Made by a program: the position numbers and the translations under genes. A stretch of DNA of 45,767 nt from an uncultured Planctomycetota bacterium (lineage in GTDB: Bacteria > Planctomycetota > Planctomycetia > Pirellulales > Thermoguttaceae), in NCBI GenBank assembly GCA_902770245.1, contig CACXSS010000033.1:1-45767 (forward strand), written 5' to 3'. Below are positions 25,229 to 34,900 of this stretch, piece after piece; within the stretch, counting starts at the first letter, position 1; each line of letters begins with the position of its first letter. The notes beneath the pieces were generated by a model. That model was not told the origin of the DNA. It saw only the letters and a program-made list of their open reading frames with translations, and did no database searches.

Positions 25229-25391
25229 GTTAGGAATTAGGAGTGAGGAGTTAGGAGTTAACGCAAGCGCCTCACAAACTCCTCACTCCTTCCGTGGGTT
25301 AAAACCCACGGCTATTAATATTGAACCGCTATGCGGTTCTAGAGGAACGCTTCGCGTCAACACCTCGCTGCCTCACTCCTCACTAACAATC
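25229..25391. repeat. Composite heptamer-array hairpin enclosing the 67-bp repeat
   Basis: The left arm (25229-25260) is made of TTAGGA/AGTGAGG units, followed by AACGCAAGCG (25260-25269 region) and the complementary ACTCCTCACTCCT (25278-25290). The 67-bp triple palindrome then follows (25292-25358), and a further CCTCACTCCTCACT arm at 25370-25384. The whole block separates the UvrA-like gene from the prenyltransferase. It holds no gene; a 66-codon frame across it is repeat translation. Confidence 0.8.
25292..25358 (-). repeat. 67-bp triple-palindrome intergenic repeat, copy 2
   Basis: Reverse-complemented, this copy reads GACGCGAAGCGTTC, then GAACCGCATAGCGGTTC, then CCGTGGGTTTTAACCCACGG. 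It has the same 67-bp length as copy 1 at 7087-7153 and about nine differences, most in the first spacer. Confidence 0.85.
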
Positions 25392-25417
25392 ACTCCGACT
25401 TCAAATTGATTATATTT

Positions 25418-26383
25418 ATGATAATTCCCTATATTTCCATCGCCCGTCCCGACCACTGGTTCAAAAACGTTTTCATGCTTTTGGGAACCGTTCTGGTCTT
25501 TTTCTATAAACCGGAATTAATCGGTCAGCTAAACCAGCCGACAATCTGGCTGTCAATCGCGTGGGCGTTTGCCGCGACGTGCATTGTGGCGTCAAGCAAC
25601 TACGTAATCAACGAGATTTTAGACGCGCCGACGGATTTGGCGCACCCGAAAAAGAAGTTTCGCCCGATTCCTTCCGGGAAGGTCAAACTTCCCATTGCTT
25701 ACGCAGAATGGATAGCGTTGGGCGCTCTGGGACTGTGGATGGCGTGGCAGGTCAACGTCTGGTTTTTCGCCTCGGCGGCGTGGTTGCTGGTTATGGGATT
25801 GATTTACAATATCCCGCCGGTGCGGTCAAAAGAGTTGCCCTATCTGGACGTTTTGAGCGAGTCGGTCAACAACCCGATTCGTCTTTTGCTGGGCTGGTTC
25901 GCCTTGACGGATGCGCTTATCCCGCCAATCAGCCTGATGATTGCGTACTGGATGGCAGGCGCTTTTTTCATGGCGGCTAAACGCTGGGCGGAGTACAAAA
26001 GCATTAACGACCCGGAAGCCGCAGCCGCCTATCGACGCTCTTTCAAGTGGTACAATCTTGACCGGCTGATGGTTTCGATGTTCTTCTATTCAATTACGTG
26101 CGCCCTGTTTTTAGGCGTTTTTATCGTCCGATATCATTTGGAACTGATTCTGTCCATGCCGTTTATCGCCGGCTTTTTTGCGATGTATCTGCATGTAACG
26201 TTCCTTCCAGACTCGCCCGTTCAGGCGCCGGAACATCTCTACAAACAAAAAGGGCTGATGATTTATCTTATCATCTGCGCCGTTGTCTTTTTTGGTTTGA
26301 TGTTCACCAATATTCCCGCTATGTACGAACTGTTCAACGTCGAACAGACGACTATCTCCCCGCTGTGGACGATTGGGAAGTAG
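25418..26383 (+). CDS. UbiA-family prenyltransferase, similar to decaprenyl-phosphate phosphoribosyltransferase
   Basis: The protein has 321 residues from ATG 25418; a TTG four codons earlier is less likely. It has eight or nine membrane helices. The first Asp-rich motif is N65-E-I-L-D69-A-P-T-D73, followed by HPKKKFRPIPSG. That pattern, with the N-terminal RPDHWFKN, is closest to the branch that joins polyprenyl phosphate to phosphoribose, rather than to quinone or haem prenyltransferases. The second motif region is LDVLSESVNNPIRLLLGW, where Asp residues are fewer than usual. It may make a lipid-linked sugar donor for the cell envelope. Neighbours do not identify the substrate. A hairpin terminator follows on the other side of a heptamer array. 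Confidence 0.85.
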   Translation: MIIPYISIARPDHWFKNVFMLLGTVLVFFYKPELIGQLNQPTIWLSIAWAFAATCIVASSNYVINEILDAPTDLAHPKKKFRPIPSGKVKLPIAYAEWIALGALGLWMAWQVNVWFFASAAWLLVMGLIYNIPPVRSKELPYLDVLSESVNNPIRLLLGWFALTDALIPPISLMIAYWMAGAFFMAAKRWAEYKSINDPEAAAAYRRSFKWYNLDRLMVSMFFYSITCALFLGVFIVRYHLELILSMPFIAGFFAMYLHVTFLPDSPVQAPEHLYKQKGLMIYLIICAVVFFGLMFTNIPAMYELFNVEQTTISPLWTIGK

Positions 26384-26387
26384 AGAG

Positions 26388-26431
26388 AATTAGTAATTAG
26401 TAATGAGTAATTAGTAATTGGCGCAAGAGCC
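26388..26431 (+). repeat. AATTAGT heptamer array after the prenyltransferase
   Basis: AATTAGT/AATGAGT units at 26388-26420 run into GGCGCAAGAGCC (26420-26431), starting five bases after the prenyltransferase stop. A second array of TCCTAAC/TCCTCAC units, preceded by TACGCTTGCGTA, lies at 26517-26567 on the far side of the terminator. Confidence 0.8.
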
Positions 26432-26465
26432 TCAATAAACGATTATTTCATACAATATCATGTCT

Positions 26466-26506
26466 AATAAAAAAGCGGGAGACAGTTAACGCCGTTCTCC
26501 CGCTTT
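26466..26506 (-). terminator. Terminator of the giant repeat-protein operon (possibly bidirectional)
   Basis: AAAGCGGGAGA (26472-26482) and TCTCCCGCTTT (26496-26506) form a perfect 11-bp stem with a 13-base loop. On the minus strand it is followed by TTTATTAGA after the stem's own Ts, giving six Ts in a row. On the plus strand the T-run is weak, but it may also stop the prenyltransferase transcript. Confidence 0.85.
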
Positions 26507-26516
26507 AATATTGTAT

Positions 26517-26567
26517 TACGCTTGCGTAACTCCTAACTCCTCACTCCTAATTCCTAACTCGCTTACG
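26517..26567 (-). repeat. Heptamer array overlapping the 3' end of the repeat-protein gene
   Basis: TACGCTTGCGTA is followed by TCCTAAC, TCCTCAC and TCCTAAT units. Read on the minus strand, the array encodes the last residues (RVRN) and the TAG stop of the 31886 gene; the sister protein ends in RKRK without it. Confidence 0.75.
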
Positions 26568-29500
26568 AAGGAATAATACGATAACCCCGAGAGCCAGCAG
26601 CGCCCAGGTTGACGGTTCAGGAACGCCAGATCCGGGTTCTGGAATGGGACCTGCGCCAAGACCAATCAGATAAAGACCGTCTGTTCTGCCTTCCAAGCCA
26701 AAGAGCGTACTGTAGTTTCCGAGCAGATTGCTCATGTCGGTAATGTCGTCTACAAATCCTTCGTCTGAAACCAGCTTGTATTCTGCTCCTTCCGCCGCCC
26801 AAAGGTTGGCGTCGGCTGCGCTTGTAAAGAACAGCTTGATGATGGAATTGGCATCAAGAACCAATTCGTTAGATGCGTTCTCGATGGAAAGCGTATCGAA
26901 TTCCTGCATGTCCGGGTTGTCGTTGTACTGGCTGAACTCGAACAAGAGGGTTCCGCTGGCGTCGATTTTGACGTTGCCGGTTACAGACAAATCTCCAACG
27001 GAGTTGCCAGGAGAAAGCGTTGCGCCAGATTTGACGTTCAGGTCGCCGGTGTACGCGCCCTTGAAGTCCAGTTCGCCAGCTTCTACATCGAATTTATTCG
27101 ATTCAAACAGTCCGTCGGTCGCGAGAATCTTGAGCGTTCCCTTGCCCGTCTTGATAACGTTTCCGCCAGAAACGGAGACGTTGTCGGTAAACGTCAGCTG
27201 CTTTGAATTGCCTTGGGCGACGTTGTATTCCAACGTAGCGTCGTCTGCAATTTCGATTGAACTGTTATCTTTAATCGCATCGCCGGTTAGCGTGAGCGTT
27301 CCGTCAGAAACTATCGTATCGCCGGAATACGTATTGTTTCCGGAAAGCGTCAGTTTACCGTCGCCGAGTTTGGTAACGTTTCCTTCTCCGGAAACGACGC
27401 CGGCAAGCGTCAGGTTGCGATTTTCGCCGACTTCGACCGTGCCGTTGGCTTCCATTTCGACTTCTTTGCCGTACGTTGCAGAGTTTTCGTCGCCTTCAGT
27501 AAACTTGACGCCTTTTTTGTCCTGACCGTCAATCGTCCACTTGTCAGCGCTTTGCGCTTCTTCTGTATTGGCGAGATAATACGGATCCTCTACAGGCGGC
27601 GCATCGTTTTGTTTTTTCATAACGATGTAGTTGCCGGTTGTATCCAGATACCAGTTTGACGTTTGAGCGGAATTGACCAACAGCTCAATGTTGTCCAAAG
27701 AGCCAGAGATGCCTAATGTGTCAATGAGAATGTATCCGCCTGAAGCATTGTTCCACCATGTCAGTTCGTCGTTATTAGCGAAATTAATATTGATGGCGCC
27801 GGAGGTCAAGTTCGCCGCGTTGGTAAACAGGTAATCGTAATTGGTAAGGGATGAACTGTCGTAGAAGTCAAAGTTGACCGTACCGCCGTTAAGAGCGAAG
27901 TCTGCGATGGTAATATTCGCCGCCGAGCTGCTGGTTCCCAAAACAAACGATCCGCCGTTGAGAACAACGTTGGTTGAGGCAAGATTGGCGCCCGTCTGGA
28001 ACGTCGCGCCCGATTCCACTATAATATTAGGCGTCGCCAGACTTCCAGAGCTTGCCAGGACAAGCGTACCGCCGGAAACGGTTGTGTCGCCGGAATACGT
28101 ATTGGCGCTGGAAACGGTCAGTTTGCCCGACCCGGTTTTCGCAACGGTTCCCGTCCCGGAAATGGCGTTGGTTAACGTCTGTTCTGAATTGTGAGCGAAT
28201 ACCACTGCCGCGTTGTTGACAACGTTTCCCGTTCCAAACGTCCCGTTGCCGGAAAGAACCAGCGTACCTTCAGAAACGGTTGTCGTACTGTGGCTGTTTG
28301 GAGCCGTCAGCGTCAGCGTACCAGCTCCGGTTTTATCCAGAGCGTTGTAATGACCAGGATCCATCGGAATCAAGGAGCCGGAAACCGTCAGCGGGGCTTT
28401 GTCTGCAACGTTAAATGTGATAGTTCTGCCGGTATTATACATGGCGATGTCGGCAGAAATTTCGTTCATCACGTTTTCCGGAGTTCCATTTTCGTACTGA
28501 GTAATAAACTGTGAATTCCAGTTATGACCAGCGCTAAATTGAGTTCCGGTAATGGACGAACCGTTTTTCATATAGATCTGATGAGCGTACGAATTGACCT
28601 TTCCGTTAAAGTTCAAAACGCCGTTGTCAAGCGTAATAACAGTGTTGTTGGTCGAGTGGTCGCAAGACGTCGTTAATGTCGAATTTTTGACTGTAACAGA
28701 CGAACCGCTAAAATAACCGTTTCCCAACCAGCTTGTACCATAAGAAATGGTTGCGTTCATATTGTTGAACGTAAAAGCTCCCAAACCGGTTACAGCGCCG
28801 GCGGCGGAATTGAAATTGATATTTCCCGGGGCGTCGCCTGTTCCGTTAAATACGACTGCCGTGCCGGTATAGCCGTCCAGACCGGAAAGGTTCTTTTTAA
28901 TATCCAGGGTTGAACCGGAATCAAAATTGACGGTTAAGGTATTATAGTTTCCTTTTAGAACAAGCGATATACTGGTATCAATGGTTGAAGTTCCGCCTTT
29001 TACTGTCCAGGTTCCAGAACCAACGTATCCGGCGCGAAGCTGACCTCCGCCGTTGACCGTTGCGGAATTGAATGTCAGTTTATTGAGGTACTGGGCTGCC
29101 GACAAAGTCAGCGTACCGCCGTTGACGGTCAGCTGAACATTGGGAGACGAGTTCCAGCTTCTGGCGTATTCCAGCGTTCCGCCTTCGTTGACGGTAATCG
29201 GAGCGGTTCCCCAGTATCCCGTTGTACTGCTGGCGGAAAAAACGCTATTATTGGCGTTGATTACCATTTTTCCGCCGTCGATAATAACCTCTTTAATGGA
29301 ATTCGACGCTCCAGCATAGCCGTATCCTTTTCGGCAGAACGTTTGCGTTCCTTCTCCCACCTTTCTGATGGTGATATTGTGCTTGTCTGTATAGCCTCGA
29401 ATATGACCGGCAAAGGACGATGCGTCTGAACTGGTTGTGCCGGTTCCGATTTCAAACGTGTATAATTCGTCTTTGGAGCCGAAGACTTCAGTGTCTGCGG

Positions 29501-31886
29501 TTGAATTGAGCCTGCCAATCTGAACTGAGCCAGACTCGTAAATGTTAAAATGACTGCCCTGGTTGAGAGTCAGGTCGAATACCCCAAACGCGCCGGGATT
29601 GACTCGGGTAAATCCGCTGGCAACGGTTAAATGACCGTTATATCCGCCGTTCCCGTTGAAATGAATGTATCCGTTTGTCGTTAAATCTCCGGAACCGGAA
29701 ATGGACTTAAAGCTGGAATACTCGCCGGTTGCTACGGAGACTGTTGCACCGTTATCGCCGACAATGATATCGTTATTAAACGTTTGAGCGTTTCCTGCAG
29801 GAGTGGCGTCAAGCGCAGCTCCGTTAATTGTAACAGAGCCGGTTCCCAATGCATTGGGATTGGATATTGTTACAGACCCCGCGGAAATGGTCGTTCCGCC
29901 GCTGTAGGTATTGGCAGCGCTTAAATACAGCGTTCCAGCGCCGATCTTTTCCATGGCGCCGGAACCGGAGATAACTCCTGACATCTTTAATACTTTCCCG
30001 TCGCCAACTTCGTATGAGGCGTCTTCTGACATGACGACAGTACCGGTGTATTCCGCCGCGGTATTGGTTCCTTCAATAAATTGAACGCCCAGTTTGGGAT
30101 TGTGATCAATTACCCATTCGCTCAGAACGAGGTCGTCTCCGTTGTTGGCGTTCCAGTATGGCGTAACCGGCGCAGGACCGTCGCTGCCTTTCAAAAGAAA
30201 GACGCCTTCGTCCGTTTTTTCCAGCCGCCATTTGGAAGTTGACGTTCCGTTGACCAAAACGTTCATGTTGTTGAACGTAAAGTCGCCGCTATCTCCTTTA
30301 AAGGTGATAAGTTCGTATCCGTCGTCCGTAATGTTGTCATACCACAAATTGGAATCCTGATTGAAAACGAGGTTAAAATACCCGGAAGTCATTGAGGCGG
30401 AATCATTAATTTCCAAATAGTCGTAACCATACCAAATGTCGGTATAGTCGATCATATTGAAGCTGATTATGCCGCCGTTAGAAACCGTTATGTCAGGAAC
30501 AATTACTCCAACAGACGTACTGTTGTCTGTTCCAAGAACAAAGTTGCCGCCGTTGACGTTAATGCTTGTATTATCCAGGTTAAATCCCGCCTTAAAATAC
30601 GATCCCGTCTTTACTTCAACCTCCGAGGAGGAAAAATTAGCTGAATCTGGAAGGATTAATGTTCCCTCTGAAACGGTTGTTTTTCCTGAATAATAACTGG
30701 CAGACGGAAGAGTTAAGGCGTACTCGCCGGATTTGACAACGTTACCGCTGCCTTCGAGCGAATAATTAATTGTTTTGTCCTCCGAGTAGGCATATTCTAC
30801 TGTTCCATTTACTGTAATGTAACCAGTTCCGGGAACTCCGTTTCCTGTAAATTTAAGCGTTCCACCATCAACCGTTGTCGTACCAGTATATGTATTAGCG
30901 TTGGAAAGAATCAAAGTTCCTTCCCCGGTCTTTCTGATTGATCCGTTTCCGGCGAGCTTGCTGGCAAGAGTAATCGTCTTGTCGGCGTCTGCGTTTAATG
31001 TTGTTGTCGCGCCATCGTTGAGCGTAATGTTCAAATTGCTTGCCCAGGTGTGGCTGGCGGCTGCGTTGATAGTTCCATTTCCAAAATTGAGTACCGGTTC
31101 GATAGAGCCGCTGGCGCCTCGTTTATTGCGAGAAACGCCGCCGTCTCCCATGTTAAGCGTTCCGCCAGTTACTCTGAGAGTTCCTTTAGAGTTGGCGCTA
31201 TTGGAAAGGCTAAGACCTTTCAAACTGACTGCGCCACCGCTGATATTCATTTCGGCATAGCCGTCCCATCCGACGTAAGTCATGGTATTGGGAATGCTCA
31301 GAGTTCCGCCAGAAATATCGTACCGGGACGGGTAGCCTGTATTGGGCCAATGCCCGATGCGAACCGCTGATGAACCACTGGTTGTAAACGACACATCGCC
31401 GCCGGTTTGAGTAATGACGCCCTGAGCGCCTTTTGCTTCGTTGATATAAGCAATGCCGGAAACGTTTAACGTTGCTCCATCGGTAATGGCTAAATGCGTC
31501 GTTCTTGCATTGGCAACATGCAATTCTGTCAAGTTCATGGAACCGCTGAGCGTCATTTTTGCACCGTTGCCGGAACCATTGTTGACATAAAGCATGTTGA
31601 AGGAGTTGTTTGTTCCTGAATTGAAAACAACATTTTCTCCGGTTTGAGTAAAGTTCCCGGTTGAAACGATGTTGTTGGTAAACGTAATCGTCTGACCGGA
31701 CGAAGGCGTTGCCGTCAAATTGGACGTGGAATTCACCGCCTCGGAATAAATCCCGCCGCCGGAAAAATTGGTTCCGTTGAATGAAACGTCTGCTTTGGCG
31801 TTTGTCAACAATGCTGCCGCGATTGTTACTGCAATCGCCGCCAAACGAACCGTTCTATAAACCTTATTGTTAGTCAGGGAAGTCAT
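26547..31886 (-). CDS. Giant PEP-CTERM autotransporter-repeat surface protein
   Basis: The protein has 1779 residues from ATG 31886, which has GGAG seven bases upstream; a start 19 codons earlier is not supported. A signal peptide follows (VRLAAIAVTIAAALLTNAKA). The body is a long chain of autotransporter-associated beta-strand repeats (for example GAGTLYLSAANTYSGGTTIS), rich in Gly, Ser, Thr and Asn, predicted to form a beta-helix. Two copies of a ~250-residue compound module are present, at about 30,660-29,870 and 28,090-27,280. The C terminus has VPEPSTWALLALG, a hydrophobic segment and a basic tail: a PEP-CTERM anchor cut by an exosortase. No beta-barrel is present. It is likely a cell-surface or matrix protein. 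It follows its longer paralogue by 97 bases and is probably co-transcribed. Confidence 0.9.
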   Translation of the reverse strand: MTSLTNNKVYRTVRLAAIAVTIAAALLTNAKADVSFNGTNFSGGGIYSEAVNSTSNLTATPSSGQTITFTNNIVSTGNFTQTGENVVFNSGTNNSFNMLYVNNGSGNGAKMTLSGSMNLTELHVANARTTHLAITDGATLNVSGIAYINEAKGAQGVITQTGGDVSFTTSGSSAVRIGHWPNTGYPSRYDISGGTLSIPNTMTYVGWDGYAEMNISGGAVSLKGLSLSNSANSKGTLRVTGGTLNMGDGGVSRNKRGASGSIEPVLNFGNGTINAAASHTWASNLNITLNDGATTTLNADADKTITLASKLAGNGSIRKTGEGTLILSNANTYTGTTTVDGGTLKFTGNGVPGTGYITVNGTVEYAYSEDKTINYSLEGSGNVVKSGEYALTLPSASYYSGKTTVSEGTLILPDSANFSSSEVEVKTGSYFKAGFNLDNTSINVNGGNFVLGTDNSTSVGVIVPDITVSNGGIISFNMIDYTDIWYGYDYLEINDSASMTSGYFNLVFNQDSNLWYDNITDDGYELITFKGDSGDFTFNNMNVLVNGTSTSKWRLEKTDEGVFLLKGSDGPAPVTPYWNANNGDDLVLSEWVIDHNPKLGVQFIEGTNTAAEYTGTVVMSEDASYEVGDGKVLKMSGVISGSGAMEKIGAGTLYLSAANTYSGGTTISAGSVTISNPNALGTGSVTINGAALDATPAGNAQTFNNDIIVGDNGATVSVATGEYSSFKSISGSGDLTTNGYIHFNGNGGYNGHLTVASGFTRVNPGAFGVFDLTLNQGSHFNIYESGSVQIGRLNSTADTEVFGSKDELYTFEIGTGTTSSDASSFAGHIRGYTDKHNITIRKVGEGTQTFCRKGYGYAGASNSIKEVIIDGGKMVINANNSVFSASSTTGYWGTAPITVNEGGTLEYARSWNSSPNVQLTVNGGTLTLSAAQYLNKLTFNSATVNGGGQLRAGYVGSGTWTVKGGTSTIDTSISLVLKGNYNTLTVNFDSGSTLDIKKNLSGLDGYTGTAVVFNGTGDAPGNINFNSAAGAVTGLGAFTFNNMNATISYGTSWLGNGYFSGSSVTVKNSTLTTSCDHSTNNTVITLDNGVLNFNGKVNSYAHQIYMKNGSSITGTQFSAGHNWNSQFITQYENGTPENVMNEISADIAMYNTGRTITFNVADKAPLTVSGSLIPMDPGHYNALDKTGAGTLTLTAPNSHSTTTVSEGTLVLSGNGTFGTGNVVNNAAVVFAHNSEQTLTNAISGTGTVAKTGSGKLTVSSANTYSGDTTVSGGTLVLASSGSLATPNIIVESGATFQTGANLASTNVVLNGGSFVLGTSSSAANITIADFALNGGTVNFDFYDSSSLTNYDYLFTNAANLTSGAININFANNDELTWWNNASGGYILIDTLGISGSLDNIELLVNSAQTSNWYLDTTGNYIVMKKQNDAPPVEDPYYLANTEEAQSADKWTIDGQDKKGVKFTEGDENSATYGKEVEMEANGTVEVGENRNLTLAGVVSGEGNVTKLGDGKLTLSGNNTYSGDTIVSDGTLTLTGDAIKDNSSIEIADDATLEYNVAQGNSKQLTFTDNVSVSGGNVIKTGKGTLKILATDGLFESNKFDVEAGELDFKGAYTGDLNVKSGATLSPGNSVGDLSVTGNVKIDASGTLLFEFSQYNDNPDMQEFDTLSIENASNELVLDANSIIKLFFTSAADANLWAAEGAEYKLVSDEGFVDDITDMSNLLGNYSTLFGLEGRTDGLYLIGLGAGPIPEPGSGVPEPSTWALLALGVIVLFLRKRVRN

Positions 31887-31983
31887 GTTACAACTCCAAT
31901 AAATATTGTCAATGGTAAATATTGTTAAAGGAGAGATTGTCAAAAGAATAACTCTGATAACCTCTCATTTATTTTAATTGATT

Positions 31984-34900
31984 TTACTTGCGTTTTCGCA
32001 TGTACAGCAAGCCCATAGCGCCGAGAATCAGCAGCGCCCAGGTGGACGGTTCCGGTACGCCGGATCCAGGTTCGGGACCTGGTCCCGGCGGAATTGGCCC
32101 AGCTCCGAGACCGATCAGGTACAGACCGTCCGTTCTGCCTTGCAAACCGAACAATTCGTTAAAGTTGCTCAGCAAGTCGCTCAAGTCGATGGTTCCAGAA
32201 GCAAAGCCGTCATCGGAAACCAGCTTATATTCTGCGCCTTCCGCTGCCCAGAGATTAGCGTCGCCGTTTTCAAAGTACAGCTTGATAATCGAATTTTCAT
32301 CGATTACAAACGCGCCGTCGTTAGCGATGGTCAACGTATCGAACTCCGGATCTGCGGCGTTATAAGCGCTGAACTCAAACAAGCCGGTCGCGCCAACGTC
32401 CATGGTAACGTTGCCGTAGACGGTCATGTCTCCAACGGAATTGCCCGGCGACAGCGTTGCGCCGTTAGCGACGAACAAATCGCCGTTGAGAGTTCCTCTA
32501 AAGTCCAATTCGCCAGCGGAAACGGTAAATCTGTCAGCTGTAACAGAACTTGGCGATTCAGCGCGAATCTTCAACGTTCCCTCGCCGGTCTTTTCAATCG
32601 TATTGGCTTTAATCGACCCGACAAACTTGGACGTTTCAGAATTGTTGAGCGTCAACGCCTGACCGGACGAGTCAAGGGTCGCTGCAACGGCAACGGTATC
32701 GTCGTCGTTCAATTTTCCGCCGGACAGGTTGTTGAGCGTTCCGCCAGCCGCGAGCGCCATCGTACCTTGTTCAACGGTTGTTGAACCGGTATAGGCGGGC
32801 GCCTGAGACATCGTCAAGGTTCCTTCGCCCTTCTTCGTGAATCCGCCAGCGGCGTCGCCTTCTTCCGTTCCCTGTTCGATCTTGGCGTTAACTTTAACGT
32901 TATGACCGTTGGTGTCGAAAATAGCGCCGCCCTGCTTGATGTAATACTTTATGCTGCCAGCGGCAGTAAAGAAATCTGTGTTGTTGTCTGCAACCGCCTG
33001 AATGGTTCCGCCGTTGAAGTTGAACGTACTGCCGGCTCTTGATCCGCCTTTTGTACCGAACAAGGCAATCGTTCCGCCGTTGAGGTTAACGGTAGTTGTT
33101 CCTTGCCCAAACCACAGCACGCCGCAAGCGGGGTCGCCGCCGGTTGTGTAACCGCCCGGAACGCCAAGCGTGAGCGTTCCGCCGTTCATATTAAGCGTTC
33201 CTTTGGCGTTGTCGTTGTTCGCGCTTAAAAGGATTCGACCGTCAACCTGCATTGCGCCGCCGTTGATGGTTAAAACGCCAGTGCAGTTCCCGTTGGTTCC
33301 CAGTTGAACGCTGCCGCTGTTATTGCCGCCGTTGCGAACGGTTACATTTCCGGAGTTCAGGACAAGGGTTCCGTTAGAGCCGTTTCCAATCATCAAAGAA
33401 CTATGGTATCCATCGGCAGCCATATTAACAACGCCGGTTTCACCTGCGTCAATAACAGCAGTTCCGCCGGATTGGACAACCAGACGAGAATTAAATTTTG
33501 AACCGGTAACGTTAAGAACGCCTGCAGCAACAGTTGTTACTCCGGTATACGTATTCTCGCCTGAAAGCGTCATGGTTCCAGCGCCGGTTTTTGTGAAGTT
33601 ACCTGTTACGCCAACGCCGTTTCCGTTGGTAAGATTGGCAGACACCAACAAGTCTGTTGAACTGTCCTGCGTAACGTCAGCAACGTTGAAAGTTACCCCG
33701 TTTGGAATAACGCCGTTGTTGGCGCCAACGGTTCCAATGCTGATGGTTGAAATCTGACCAGCGTCGAGTTTCGAATCAGCGGTAACGTCTACCGTTCCTG
33801 TCAGCTGGTATGACTGCCAGTTAACGTGTCCGTTGTTATCGATAATTTTACCGCCGTTTTTGAGTGTAACGTGATTTAACGTATTAAACCAGCCGGTTTC
33901 GTTAGCAATAGTTCCGCCGTCGACAATGATTTGGATTGGCGATCTGACGCCGGCGGTTCCCAAGACGTCGTGGCTGGCAAACAGAAGCGTTGCGTCTTTA
34001 TTGATTGTAACGGTCTTTTCAGCGTTGATGTTGCCAAGCGCTCCCGTTGCGATAACTTTTAACGTTCCTTCGTCAACAGTAATGTTTCCGGTAAACGTTT
34101 TACTGCCAGACAGAGTCAGCGTTCCTTCTCCCTTCTTGTTCAAAGCGCCGCTGCCGGAAATCGCGCCTGTTACCGTCAGATCATGGTTAGCGGCGATATC
34201 AAACAATCCGTTCATGTTCAACTCAACCGGATTGGCATACGTCGCTGCGTTGGCGCCTTCGAGGAACTTGACGCCCTTCTTGTTGACGCCGTCAATAGTC
34301 CACTTGTCAGCAGAAATATCTGCGGTATTGGCGTAATAGTACGGATCAGTTACCGGCGGTTCCGGCGGCTCCGGTCCGTCGAGCTTCTTCAGGACGAGGT
34401 TGTTGTCTGCCGTTGTCAGATACCAGTTGTCTGTTGCAGCCGAGTTGACTAACAGCTGAACGCTTTCCAAATCAATGCCCATTGAAGAAGAATTAATCAA
34501 AACGTAACCGCTGTCGGTACTGTTGTTCCACCACGCAGTTTCGTCGCCGCTGTTAAAAGTGAGGTTGACAATTCCAGAAGCCAGCGTAACGGAATTCGTC
34601 GTGAGAAGATCGTAATCGTTTGCCGCAGCAGTGTAGCCGTTGAAGTCGAAGTAAACCGCGCCGTCGTTCATGGTCAAGGACGCGGCAGCGAGGTTTGCCG
34701 AGGCGGCAGTTTCGCCAATAATAAACGAGCCGCCATTCAGGACAATGTTAGTTGAAGCAATATTAGCGCCTGTCTGGAACGTTCCATTCTCATTGACGGT
34801 AACGTTGGGAGAAGTTAAGCTTCCGGTATTGGTCAAAAGCAGCGTACCGCCAGAAACAGTTGTATTTCCAGAATACGTATTGGCGGCTGTAAGCTTCATC

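Noticed and set aside
25209-25409. 66-codon gene between the UvrA-like and UbiA-like genes
   Set aside because: It is translation through heptamer arrays and the 67-bp repeat.
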